Below the pieces are notes generated by a model. It was given only the letters and a program-made list of their open reading frames with translations, was not told the DNA's origin and searched no databases. Made by a program: the position numbers and the translations under genes. A stretch of DNA of 63,255 bases from an uncultured Bacteroidales bacterium (GTDB lineage: Bacteria > Bacteroidota > Bacteroidia > Bacteroidales > F082): NCBI GenBank assembly GCA_900318085.1, contig ONJF01000022.1:1-63255 (forward strand), given 5' to 3'. Of the stretch, positions 43,662 through 54,372 are shown one piece after another; the first letter of the stretch is position 1; each line of letters opens with the position of its first letter.

Positions 43662-45311
43662 ATGGATATTAAGCAAAGAACCATCAACCTGATAGATTCG
43701 CTTAAGGCCGTGTGTGGCAACGCTGGCTTGGGCAACGACGGAAACGAGTACAAGATCATCACCGAGATTTTCCTCTACAAGTTCCTGAACGACAAGTTTG
43801 CGCATGAGGCCAAGCTGAACCGTGCCTACGGCCAGCGCCTGTCGCAAGCCGAGAAATGGGATGCCGAATACGACACCTTCACCGAAGATGAGGTGGAAGA
43901 CCTTTGGTCGTACATGGGCCACAACATCCCGCGCCTGAAACCTGAGCACACCTTGGGCCATCTTTACAACGCCTCCACGCAGAGCGGATTTGGCGACCTC
44001 TTGGACGGCACCTTGCTTGACATCGCCAATGCCAACGCCGAGATTTTCTCGATGGCCAGCGTGGGCGAGACTAAAATCACCATCTTCGAGCGTATCACCA
44101 CCCTCATCCAGGAGGTGGAGCAGCGCGACAGCTTCGCCCGTGCCTTGGTCTCGAAATTGGCCGACTTCAACTTCGAGGATGTCTTCAATGAGAAATACGA
44201 CTTCTTCTCCGACATCTTCGAATACCTCATCAAGGACTACAACACGGCGGGCGGCGGCAAGTATGCCGAATACTTCACGCCCAAGGCCATCGCCACCATC
44301 ATCGCCCGTCTTTTGGTGGGCGACGATGCCCAGCTCACCAGCAAGACCTGCTACGACCCCACGGCAGGATCGGGCACGCTGCTCATGGCTTTGGCGCACC
44401 AAATCGGGACCGACCGTTGCAGCATCTATAGCCAGGATATCTCGCAGAAATCGTCGCAGATGCTCCGACTCAACCTGATTCTCAACGATTTGGTCGACAG
44501 CATCCAAAACATCGTGAAGGGCAACACCCTGACCAATCCCGCCCACAAAAACGACGACGGCACGCTGCGCAAGTTTGATTTTGTGGTCTCTAATCCGCCT
44601 TTCAAACTCGATTTCTCCGACTATCGCGAGACCATCGCCGCCGACAAGTTCCGCTTTTGGGCAGGTGTGCCTTCAGTCCCCGCCAAGAAGAAGGAGTCGA
44701 TGGCCATCTACACCTGCTTCATCCAGCATGTCATCAACTCCATAGCGGCCAACGGCAAGGGCGCCATCGTGATTCCCACGGGCTTCATCACGGCAAAGAG
44801 TGGGGTGGAGAACAAGATTCTGACCCGCATCGTCGACGACCATGTGGTGCGCGGCGTGGTGAGCATGCCTTCCAATGTGTTTGCCAACACGGGCACCAAT
44901 GTGTCGGTGCTGTTTTTCGACAAGAGTGCCGACAAGACCGACGACGACACCGTGATTTTGGTGGATGCCTCGAAGCTCGGCGAGGAATACAAGGACGCCA
45001 ACGGCTTGAAGAAGGTGCGCCTCAATGCGGAAGAGATTGACAAGATTGTGACCACCTTCCGCGACAAGAAGGCGGTCGACGACTTCAGCGTGTGCGTCAG
45101 CTATGCCGACATCAAGGCCAAGGGCTACAGCCTCTCGGCAGGGCAGTATTTCGACATCAAGATTGAGTATGTCGACATCACCGAGGAGGAATTCAACGCC
45201 CGCATGGCGCATTACAAGGAGGAGCTGAGCCGACAGTTTGCCGAAAGCTGCGAGTTGGAGGCAGAGATTATAAAGCAGCTGGATTTGTTGAAGTTTAACG
45301 GATTGGATTAA
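43662..45311 (+). CDS. hsdM: Type I DNA methyltransferase, M subunit
   Basis: 549 residues. N6-adenine methylase subunit. HsdM N-terminal helical domain (GLGNDGNEYKIITEIFLYKF), SAM motif I YDPTAGSGTLLMALAHQ (about residue 231), and the catalytic VSNPPFKLDF motif (NPPF near residue 310) are present. Later VNVSVLFFDK- and ILVDASKLGEEY-like segments fit the family. The C-terminus YKEELSRQFAESCELEAEII is the usual HsdS-contacting helix. Downstream genes follow within 2 nt. Confidence 0.95.
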   Translation: MDIKQRTINLIDSLKAVCGNAGLGNDGNEYKIITEIFLYKFLNDKFAHEAKLNRAYGQRLSQAEKWDAEYDTFTEDEVEDLWSYMGHNIPRLKPEHTLGHLYNASTQSGFGDLLDGTLLDIANANAEIFSMASVGETKITIFERITTLIQEVEQRDSFARALVSKLADFNFEDVFNEKYDFFSDIFEYLIKDYNTAGGGKYAEYFTPKAIATIIARLLVGDDAQLTSKTCYDPTAGSGTLLMALAHQIGTDRCSIYSQDISQKSSQMLRLNLILNDLVDSIQNIVKGNTLTNPAHKNDDGTLRKFDFVVSNPPFKLDFSDYRETIAADKFRFWAGVPSVPAKKKESMAIYTCFIQHVINSIAANGKGAIVIPTGFITAKSGVENKILTRIVDDHVVRGVVSMPSNVFANTGTNVSVLFFDKSADKTDDDTVILVDASKLGEEYKDANGLKKVRLNAEEIDKIVTTFRDKKAVDDFSVCVSYADIKAKGYSLSAGQYFDIKIEYVDITEEEFNARMAHYKEELSRQFAESCELEAEIIKQLDLLKFNGLD

Positions 45312-45312
45312 A

Positions 45313-45729
45313 ATGAATACGGTTTTGTTTTGGGCTACGGTATTAAGTCCTATTGTGGGAGTAATTGCCATAATTGTGGCATTGATAGTTGCTCGTAGTT
45401 CGACAAAAGAAATCAAGAGGCAGGTTGATGCCACATATAATCTATTGGATGTGTTTGTGGCTGCACAAAACCCAACAATGTTGGAAGCGAAAAAACAATA
45501 TGAGCAACAATTGATGCAATTGGACCAGCAAATTGAAGCCGCGAAAGTAGATGTTGAAACAACACATCTGCCTTCTTATGTTGTCAACCGTTTGGAAGCT
45601 GCTGATGCAGCAGAGAGACAGTTGAAAAGAATCCAATACCTTGAAGATTTGATCAACCAGCGTAAAGAAGTTGAAGAAAAGTTGTCTCTAATACAATCTT
45701 ATCTTGACAAGACAAAAAAGGGTAAGTAA
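45313..45729 (+). CDS. Small membrane-anchored coiled-coil protein in the hsd operon
   Basis: 138 residues. An N-terminal membrane helix (VLFWATVLSPIVGVIAIIVAL) is followed by a long coiled coil (EAKKQYEQQLMQLDQQIEAAK ... ERQLKRIQYLEDLINQRK). I recognise no named family. It lies between hsdM and hsdS with 1-2 nt gaps, so it is translated with them, yet neither HsdM nor HsdS needs it. Its AT-rich composition and position suggest an acquired accessory factor, perhaps localising the enzyme to the membrane; that is inference. Confidence 0.75.
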   Translation: MNTVLFWATVLSPIVGVIAIIVALIVARSSTKEIKRQVDATYNLLDVFVAAQNPTMLEAKKQYEQQLMQLDQQIEAAKVDVETTHLPSYVVNRLEAADAAERQLKRIQYLEDLINQRKEVEEKLSLIQSYLDKTKKGK

Positions 45730-45730
45730 T

Positions 45731-47071
45731 ATGGAACTGAAGAAATATAAGCTGTCCGAAATAATAGAAACCTTCATACCAGGAGATTGGGGCGAAGAAT
45801 CTTTCTCATCGGAATCCCCTCATGCTGTTAGATGTGTTCGAGGGGCTGATATCGTTCCTATTTGGAACAGCGATTATAATCATATTCCAATACGCTATAT
45901 TTCGAACCGTTCTTTTGCTAACAAGCAATTGAAGGTTGGCGATATTATTATTGAAAAATCAGGAGGGAGTCCGACCCAATCCACAGGAAGAACTGCTTTT
46001 GTTTCTGAAGAACTTATTAGCAATGCCACAAATTTAGTTTGTACAAACTTTTGTACAGCCTTTAGGATAAAACCAGGATGGAATCCCAAATATGTGTATT
46101 ACTACTTGCAACATCTTTACAATAATGATGTGTTTTTCAACTTTGAAGGGAAAACTTCGGGATTGAAAAATTTGCAAATTGAAAATGCATTTGATAAAGC
46201 AACCATTACACAGATTCCAATAGAAAAACAGAATCAAATTGTTGAGGTATTAGATACCCTCGACCGTAAAATTGCCCTCAATCGAGCGATAAATCGGAAT
46301 TTAGAAGCCCTCGCCAAGCAGCTTTATGACTATTGGTTTGTGCAGTTTGATTTTCCGGATGAAAATGGCAGGCCATACAAGTCGAGTGGTGGAAAGATGG
46401 TGTGGAATGAGGATATTCAGATGAGTATACCGTTTGGTTGGAATGTATGTAGATTGAGTGATTTTATTGGAAAAAACAACACTGGCGATTGGGGAACTGA
46501 TGAGCCGTCAGGCAATTTAATAGAAATAGGATGCATTAGAGGTGCCGACATATTATCACTCAATGACCTTCCGAAGAGATATATCAAATCGAATAAAGTT
46601 GAAAAACTACTAACGGAATGGGATGTTGTGATAGAGGTATCCGGGGGAAGCCCTGTTCAGGCAACAGGCCGAAGTGCTTATATCACGCCTGGCGTTATCG
46701 AAAGAAATGGAGGAAACATAAGCTGTTCTAATTTTTGTCATGCTTTCTCTTTTAAGGATTATCGTGATTCTGCATATTTCTTCTATGTTTGGAATATGTT
46801 CTATGATAATGGCATAATGTTCAATTATGAGGGAAAGACAAGTGGCATTAAGAATTTCATGACAGATGTGTTTTTGGCAAACAAATGGATAAATGCGCCT
46901 AAAACTCTTATTGTCAAATTTTATAATGTGATAAAAGAGATTTATGCAAAGATGGATGCCAATATATCAGAGAACAATAGCCTTGTCAAACAGCGCGATA
47001 ATCTTCTTCCGTTGTTGATGAATGGGCAGGTGGAAGTTAAGCAGCTAAATTCCGATTTATCGAACAGTTAA
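45731..47071 (+). CDS. hsdS: Type I specificity subunit HsdS (expressed copy)
   Basis: 446 residues with two target-recognition domains. TRD1 is about 5-190 (ends EVLDTLDRKIALNRAINRNLE), followed by the central conserved region INRNLEALAKQLYDYWFVQF; TRD2 is about 240-420, ending LVKQRDNLLPLLMNGQVEV. TRD1 and TRD2 share GGSPTQSTGRTAF/GGSPVQATGRSAY-type segments, indicating related half-sites. The 17-bp site GATAAATCGGAATTTAG (46288-46304) lies in the central region and its inverse (47045-47061) at the 3' end. GC is lower than in hsdM. This copy is driven by the hsdR promoter. Confidence 0.93.
   Translation: MELKKYKLSEIIETFIPGDWGEESFSSESPHAVRCVRGADIVPIWNSDYNHIPIRYISNRSFANKQLKVGDIIIEKSGGSPTQSTGRTAFVSEELISNATNLVCTNFCTAFRIKPGWNPKYVYYYLQHLYNNDVFFNFEGKTSGLKNLQIENAFDKATITQIPIEKQNQIVEVLDTLDRKIALNRAINRNLEALAKQLYDYWFVQFDFPDENGRPYKSSGGKMVWNEDIQMSIPFGWNVCRLSDFIGKNNTGDWGTDEPSGNLIEIGCIRGADILSLNDLPKRYIKSNKVEKLLTEWDVVIEVSGGSPVQATGRSAYITPGVIERNGGNISCSNFCHAFSFKDYRDSAYFFYVWNMFYDNGIMFNYEGKTSGIKNFMTDVFLANKWINAPKTLIVKFYNVIKEIYAKMDANISENNSLVKQRDNLLPLLMNGQVEVKQLNSDLSNS
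46288..46304 (+). repeat. hsdS recombination site A
   Basis: GATAAATCGGAATTTAG, in frame in the central conserved region of hsdS (encodes INRNL). Same orientation as site C, opposite to site B. Confidence 0.85.
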
Positions 47072-47597
47072 GTTCTATTTTTGAATCTATTGCGGTCAGG
47101 AGAGCCCCGATTCGCTCTTGCTCTTGTAGTTCGGGAACCCATACGGTGCAGTTCATTATCTTTTCAGGGGAGGTGTGCCTTATTTTTGTTTGTTGTGCGG
47201 CTGCACTCAATTGCTGCTTTACGGAATGGGAAGAAACAAGATAATAGCAGAAGTTAGGGTCTATCTTGCCTGGCTTGCATTTTACAAGTGCAACATCTTG
47301 GCTTTGAATGTATTTCCCGTTTTCGGGGATGCGGGCTGTCGTGCCAAGCAATCCCAACGATTGCTCTGTCAATGGAGTAATGATGTCTCCCTTTTTTAAG
47401 ATGAACTCTTCGCGAACAGGACCGGTAAAATACAAGTCCGATTTGGATGTGTTTTTCTTGAAGCCACCACCGTTCATGTTGAAGTTGCCAAGAGTAAGTC
47501 GGATAAGTTCTCCTTTTTCAGAATAATACTGGCCAGAGAGACTCATGCCTCGGGTAACATTCACCAATTCGCCTAATTTACACTTCGTTAGCTTCAT
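47037..47597 (-). pseudogene. hsdS: Half hsdS: alternative N-terminal TRD cassette
   Basis: 186 residues. A single TRD on the minus strand starting MKLTKCKLGELVNVTRG, with LTEQSLGLLGTTARIPENGKY and VWVPELQEQERIGALLTAID, ending SINRNLAA* exactly at site B. It has its own start codon and no C-terminal half. It lies 9 nt downstream of the DUF1016 stop, so it is transcribed from the DUF1016 promoter. Inversion at sites A/B or B/C would join it in frame to a C-terminal half. As a stand-alone half it could also act as a dimer-forming specificity subunit. Confidence 0.88.
47045..47061 (-). repeat. hsdS recombination site B (inverted)
   Basis: CTAAATTCCGATTTATC on plus, the exact reverse complement of site A. 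It marks the 3' end of both the complete hsdS and the minus-strand half gene. Confidence 0.85.
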
Positions 47598-47606
47598 GAT
47601 ACTCGG

Positions 47607-48791
47607 TTATTTTTCATTCTGTAACCTGAAAAACTCTTTCTGTTGTTCGATCTCGCGGCGGAGTTCCTCTTGCGTGGGCATATAGGTGAGGTATTTTGCG
47701 GCAAAGAGTTGGTCGCTGCCGTTCAGCACGCTGTAGTGGGCCACGTCCTCGTCGGTGTCGGCGCAGAGCAAAAGGCCTATGGTGGGATTGTGACCTTGCG
47801 GGATCATCATTTCATCGTACATCCTCACGTACATGTCCATTTGCCCCACATCCTGATGGCGCAGTTTTGTGGTTTTCAGGTCGATCAACACGAAGCAGCG
47901 CAGGTTGTAATTGTAGAACACCAAGTCGATATAGTAATCCTCTTTCTCGGTGTGGATGCGCTTTTGACGGTCGGCCAGCGTGAAGCCCTTGCCCAATTCC
48001 ATGAGGAAAGGAATCAGGTGGTCGATGATGCGCTGCTCCAGGTCGCTCTCGGTGTAGGCCGTATTGTTCTTGAACCCCAAAAACTCGGCCACCACAGGAT
48101 TCTTCAGGTATTCAAGCCTGTCTTGTAAGGGCGTTGTCAGTTTCACCATCTCGTCGTGGACAACAGCCTTGTCCTGCGACTTCAGCATGCGATGGTAATA
48201 TTGCGACGACACGTTGCGTTGCAAGGTGCGGGTGCTCCACATTTCGGTGGCAGCTTCGTTCTCATACCATGTGCGGGCCTCGGCGTTTTGCTCTTGCAAG
48301 ATGATGCGATAGTGGGTCCAAGATAGCCGAATGGGGAATTTTGTGGTTATCGCTTGCCAAATGTTGGTTATGGAGAATTGTGAACTCGCCGCGTTCACAA
48401 TGTTGTTTTCGGCAGTTGCAGATTGTGAACTCACTGCGTTCACAATCTCATTCGCGCCGGATAAGGTCTGGAAAAAGTCGGGATGTTTGGCATAAAAATC
48501 AATGAAATGCCATAGGTTCCTTTTGATGAACCCGTTGCCATATCGCTCTGTAAGCCTTTGGGCCAGTTCCGCAATAATCCTTTCTCCATACGTCGCCCGA
48601 GTATCCTTTAGTACCTCGTGCTGAATACGCATACCAAGCAGCCAGTTGCGCTTGATGAGCGTTTCGTTTACGGCACGATAGGCTACAACTTGCGCTTGTT
48701 CGATAATGTTGCACGCATCATTGAACAATTCCGCTTGTGATGGAGTCGCTTCAAAGTTGTCGTCTTGCTTGATGATTTCGTCGTCTGCCAT
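47607..48791 (-). CDS. DUF1016 (YhcG-like) PD-(D/E)xK nuclease-domain protein
   Basis: 394 residues. An N-terminal helical domain (AYRAVNETLIKRNWLLGMRI, RYGNGFIKRNLWHFIDFY) and a C-terminal PD-(D/E)xK nuclease-like domain (DYYIDLVFYNYNLRCFVLIDLK with the Asp and D-x-K core, about 300). The function of the family is not established, though it often sits in or near type I R-M loci. The start MADDEII is chosen because a -7 box lies at 48809-48816, 18 nt upstream; the longer ATG at 48812 would overlap it. Two palindromes (48377-48401, 48421-48447) are read through in frame as NEIVNAVSSQ-like peptide. Confidence 0.9.
   Translation of the reverse strand: MADDEIIKQDDNFEATPSQAELFNDACNIIEQAQVVAYRAVNETLIKRNWLLGMRIQHEVLKDTRATYGERIIAELAQRLTERYGNGFIKRNLWHFIDFYAKHPDFFQTLSGANEIVNAVSSQSATAENNIVNAASSQFSITNIWQAITTKFPIRLSWTHYRIILQEQNAEARTWYENEAATEMWSTRTLQRNVSSQYYHRMLKSQDKAVVHDEMVKLTTPLQDRLEYLKNPVVAEFLGFKNNTAYTESDLEQRIIDHLIPFLMELGKGFTLADRQKRIHTEKEDYYIDLVFYNYNLRCFVLIDLKTTKLRHQDVGQMDMYVRMYDEMMIPQGHNPTIGLLLCADTDEDVAHYSVLNGSDQLFAAKYLTYMPTQEELRREIEQQKEFFRLQNEK
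48377..48447. repeat. Tandem ATTGTGAAC palindromes inside the DUF1016 gene
   Basis: Two copies of ATTGTGAAC-N7-GTTCACAAT at 48377-48401 and 48421-48447, separated by 19 nt. They encode NAASSQ- and NAVSSQ-type repeats within the protein, between its helical and nuclease domains. Confidence 0.85.
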
Positions 48792-48808
48792 ACTTGCACC
48801 AATTTGGC

Positions 48809-48816
48809 GCAAAGTT
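48809..48816 (-). promoter_or_regulatory. -7 element for DUF1016 and the hsdS half
   Basis: TAACTTTG on the minus strand (CAAAGTTA on plus), a perfect TAnnTTTG. Transcription would start near 48802, giving an 11-nt leader before the DUF1016 ATG. Confidence 0.75.
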
Positions 48817-48849
48817 ACTCAAAAAATCATTCAATAAGTACAGAGGCGG

Positions 48850-49842
48850 TTATCCCAAATACTTTTTGTGTGCAAGTTTAACGTTGTTTTGGTTGACGAT
48901 GGCATAATGGAGCGTGGTGTCGATGCGTACATGGCCGAGCAAACGCTGAACTTGTTCGATGGGCATTCCCTTGTCGATGGCCATGGTTGCCAGCGTGCGA
49001 CGGAATTTATGGGGATGCACTTTCGGGATGTCGAGTTGTTGCCCCAATTTCCTTATACAGACTTCGACTCCACTGATGGTCAACCGATTGTGTGGTGAAA
49101 ACAGAGAGACAAACAGTGCGGGATTCTTGTCTGTCCGCTCATTGAGGTATTGTTGCAAATGCAGTTTCGTCCTCGCGTTGAAATAGACTAGGCGTTCCTT
49201 GTTGCCTTTGCCAAATACGATGCATTGTCTTTCGTGGAAGTCGATGTCGTTGCGGTTGAGTTTCACCAATTCGCCCACGCGGATGCCTGTCGATGCCAAC
49301 ACATCGATGATGGCGAGGTTGCGCATGTTGGTGCAGTTGTCGCGCAGTTGCTCCAATTGCTCGTCGCTCAGCACTTCTTTTACAAGCGAATCTGTCTTTA
49401 CTTTGTGAATCCTACGGACTGGGCTCTTTGCAATATAGTCTTCGTCTTCGAGCCAAGAAAAGAAGCTGGAAAAAATGCGACGCATGTTGTCGATGGTCAC
49501 TTTGCTCGAATGGTGTTGCTCTTGATAATGGGATAGATATTGCCGTATGTCGCTTGTGGTGATGTGGTTGACTGCAACTTCAACGACATGCAATAGCCTT
49601 TCGATGGTCTTACGATAATAGCAAAGTGTTTTTTCGGAACAGCCTTCTATCTTTTTTGCTGAGATGAAGGCGGTGAGAAGGTCAAAGTTTTCTTTTGTTC
49701 GTTTCTTCTCGTCGAAACCACATTCTTTCATTTCGATTCCTTGCAGTTCTTGAAGGAGCACAGCTTTCAGCCGAGCCGTTTGTCGGCAGTCCAAGTCGCG
49801 CTGCATCGCCGCGAGCACTGCCTGAATGATGTTTTCTTTCAT
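48850..49842 (-). CDS. Tyrosine recombinase (probable hsdS invertase)
   Basis: 330 residues. The C-terminal catalytic domain keeps the pentad: Arg188 (STGIRVGEL), Lys213 region (GKGNKERLV), His278-x-x-Arg281 (HPHKFRRTLAT), His304 (LLGHVRIDTT) and the nucleophile Tyr313 (LHYAIV). The N-terminal SAM-like core-binding domain spans about 50-140. It is Xer-like and longer than XerC/D by a divergent N-terminal 50 residues. It lies within the hsdS cassette array, so it is the prime candidate for the enzyme that recombines the 17-bp sites. DUF1016 is downstream, 58 nt away. Confidence 0.9.
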   Translation of the reverse strand: MKENIIQAVLAAMQRDLDCRQTARLKAVLLQELQGIEMKECGFDEKKRTKENFDLLTAFISAKKIEGCSEKTLCYYRKTIERLLHVVEVAVNHITTSDIRQYLSHYQEQHHSSKVTIDNMRRIFSSFFSWLEDEDYIAKSPVRRIHKVKTDSLVKEVLSDEQLEQLRDNCTNMRNLAIIDVLASTGIRVGELVKLNRNDIDFHERQCIVFGKGNKERLVYFNARTKLHLQQYLNERTDKNPALFVSLFSPHNRLTISGVEVCIRKLGQQLDIPKVHPHKFRRTLATMAIDKGMPIEQVQRLLGHVRIDTTLHYAIVNQNNVKLAHKKYLG

Positions 49843-49886
49843 GATTTTGAGATTTATCGTTTCCTTAATACAATATAAGGATGTTT

Positions 49887-49903
49887 GATAAATCGGAATT
49901 TAG
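49887..49903 (+). repeat. hsdS recombination site C
   Basis: GATAAATCGGAATTTAG, identical to site A, 16 nt upstream of the xer start on the opposite side and at the very beginning of the silent hsdS C-terminal cassette. Confidence 0.85.
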
Positions 49904-50640
49904 AAGCCCTTGCCAAGCAGCTTTACGACTATTGGTTTGTGCAGTTTGATTTTCCAGATGAGAATGGCTGGCCATATAAGTCGAGTGGCGGGAAGATGGT
50001 TTGGAATGAGAAGCTGAAACGGGAAATACCAGTAGGATGGGAAGTAAAGACTATTTATGATGTTGCAGAAGTTTATAATGGTGCTACGCCATCAACAACA
50101 GATGAGCAAAACTATGGTGGTGATGTCGTTTGGATAACCCCAAAAGATTTGTCAAATCAACAGCAAAAGTTTGTCTATCAAGGTGAACGCAATATTTCAA
50201 AAGATGGTTATGATTCTTGTAGCACACATCTGCTTCCCCCAAATACTATATTGATGTCAAGCAGAGCACCGATAGGTTTGCTTGCAATCGCAAAAGCTGA
50301 ATTATGCACAAATCAAGGATTCAAGAATTTTGTGCCAAAAAATGCAAATGTTTCAACTTATCTGTATTATTATATTCAGACTCATATTAAGCAGATTGAA
50401 CAATTAGGAACAGGAACAACTTTCAAAGAAGTTTCGCGCGATGATATTTTGAAATTCTTGATTCTAAAACCCAGTGATGAGATTCTAAATTTATGGGAAG
50501 CTATGATAATTGCAGTCAATGAGAAGCAATTGGAGATTCAAAAAGAGAACGAAAACTTGACTATGCAACGCGACGAATTGCTACCACTTCTAATGAACGG
50601 CCAAATAACGGTAAATTCCGATTTTCATGACAAACCGTTT
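49888..50640 (+). pseudogene. hsdS: Silent hsdS C-terminal cassette
   Basis: Lacks a proper start; reading begins in the central conserved region (INRNLEALAKQLYDYWFVQF, nearly identical to the expressed hsdS for about 45 codons including YKSSGGKMVWNE) and continues into a different TRD2 (IYDVAEVYNGATPSTTDEQN, APIGLLAIAKAELCTNQGF). It ends with RDELLPLLMNGQ like hsdS, but then runs on without its stop. Flanked by site C and a degenerate inverse site at 50612-50624, as the expressed TRD2 is by sites A and B. It is a storage cassette. Confidence 0.88.
50612..50624 (-). repeat. Degenerate hsdS recombination site D
   Basis: TAAATTCCGATTT, a 13-nt match to site B in the same orientation, at the end of the silent C-terminal cassette. 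It mirrors the A-B arrangement of the expressed copy. Confidence 0.6.
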
Positions 50641-50847
50641 GTGAGGATGGGATTATGCCCGCAATGGGCATTATTACATCACCATCGCCACTGCCGACCG
50701 CAAAAGGTCGTTCGACGATGTCCGTCACTGCGCTATTTTGTGTCGGCATGACATGGCTGCTTCGCTCTAAGAGATTGAGAACGCCAAAGGCTGACCGGGT
50801 TAGGTGCGCAGGCCCGGCCGACATGGAGGAGGCGCTTTTAAATGCAA

Positions 50848-50875
50848 AGCCGCCTCGAGGATCCTCGAGGCGGCT
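50848..50875. terminator. Perfect palindrome ending the 50911 lipoprotein gene
   Basis: A 28-nt perfect palindrome (AGCCGCCTCGAGGA plus complement). Reading minus, it lies 36 nt past the stop of the lipoprotein gene and is followed by TTTGCATTTAAAAG. Likely terminator. The 50641-50847 stretch before it shows no convincing gene. Confidence 0.75.
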
Positions 50876-50910
50876 CTTGTCGTCAATTATATTGCTCTGT
50901 CGGCAAATCT

Positions 50911-51669
50911 TTATTCCACTGTCTGCTCGATGTAGTGGTAGGACGTGGAGTCGTTCGCCGACGCGGTGGAAATCAACAGGCCGTTGTCTTGGCTGTAGTA
51001 GTAGTTGTAACCTCCTTTAATGAGGTTGTGCTTCGATTGGCGTGTGGCAACGCGAATGCCATCGCCGTCGAAGACGGAATAGGCCATGGGGAAGCCAGTA
51101 TAAATACAAGGTCTGTCGTCGTACTCATAGATGAAAATTTGGGTGCCGGCCATGTTTTCAGGCTCCAGAATTTCTTGCACCACCTGAGTGGCGTCGCCAT
51201 CCACCCAAGTCAGGTTCCACTTGGTCGTTTTTGTTCCGTCATGATACATGATCTCTTCCGCAAGGTTATCGGCGTTGTAGGAAACCGTACCCCAAATCGC
51301 CGAGTCGCCCTCGTTAATGGTGAGGTATTTCACTAACAGACCGTTTTCGTAAGTGAAGCGATGCTCCCATTTACCGCTTTCCTCTTCGACTTTCACGATG
51401 TTGCCACCTTCGTAAACCATCCTCTCATGGGTTGTGGTGATTGCAATGGGCAGGGATATCGTGTCGCAAACACGCATCAGCTTGCCGTTTTCCCAGATGT
51501 AGTCCGCCGAGGCTTCCATGGTGAGCGTCGAGCTCGAAGATATGCCTTCCTCCCTAGCTAACCGCGTCACGGTTTGCGGTTCTGGGTCTGGAGTCGGAAC
51601 GGGATCTTTGTGGCATGAGGTGAGTGCCATCGCAGCGACGAAGGCTGCCAAAATGAGTCTCTTTGTCAT
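50911..51669 (-). CDS. Lipoprotein with YD-like beta repeats
   Basis: 252 residues with lipobox (AAMALTSC) and a Pro-rich linker (VPTPDPEPQT). The mature part is a run of short beta-hairpins of the type YEGGNIVKVEEE, FTYENGLLVKYLT, YNADNLAEEIMYHDG and YSQDNGLLIS, reminiscent of Bacteroidota surface lipoproteins built of YD-like hairpins. No named family. Its own transcription unit ends at a perfect palindrome. Confidence 0.75.
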   Translation of the reverse strand: MTKRLILAAFVAAMALTSCHKDPVPTPDPEPQTVTRLAREEGISSSSTLTMEASADYIWENGKLMRVCDTISLPIAITTTHERMVYEGGNIVKVEEESGKWEHRFTYENGLLVKYLTINEGDSAIWGTVSYNADNLAEEIMYHDGTKTTKWNLTWVDGDATQVVQEILEPENMAGTQIFIYEYDDRPCIYTGFPMAYSVFDGDGIRVATRQSKHNLIKGGYNYYYSQDNGLLISTASANDSTSYHYIEQTVE

Positions 51670-51696
51670 GATATTAAGGTTGAATGGTTATTAGTT

Positions 51697-54244
<2,548 letters not shown>

Positions 54245-54314
54245 TTATAGTGAGTTATGATGTTTTACTTTAAAAAACGATTCAAAAAAACGTGCAAATT
54301 TACGGTAAAATTTC

Positions 54315-54322
54315 TATTTTTG
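54315..54322 (+). promoter_or_regulatory. -7 element for the M23 peptidase gene
   Basis: TATTTTTG matches TAnnTTTG, 51 nt before the ATG at 54373. Confidence 0.6.
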
Positions 54323-54372
54323 CACCATGTTTTCGTTTTTGGGCGTTATTTGTCGCTCAACCAGAAAGATTT

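Noticed and set aside
48850-49842. Integrase of a prophage or genomic island
   Set aside because: No phage genes, no att-like repeats at a tRNA and the only repeats are the hsdS sites, so an hsdS invertase fits better.
50561-50824. Short minus-strand ORF of 87 codons after the silent hsdS cassette
   Set aside because: No recognisable domain, no promoter, and it overlaps cassette sequence.
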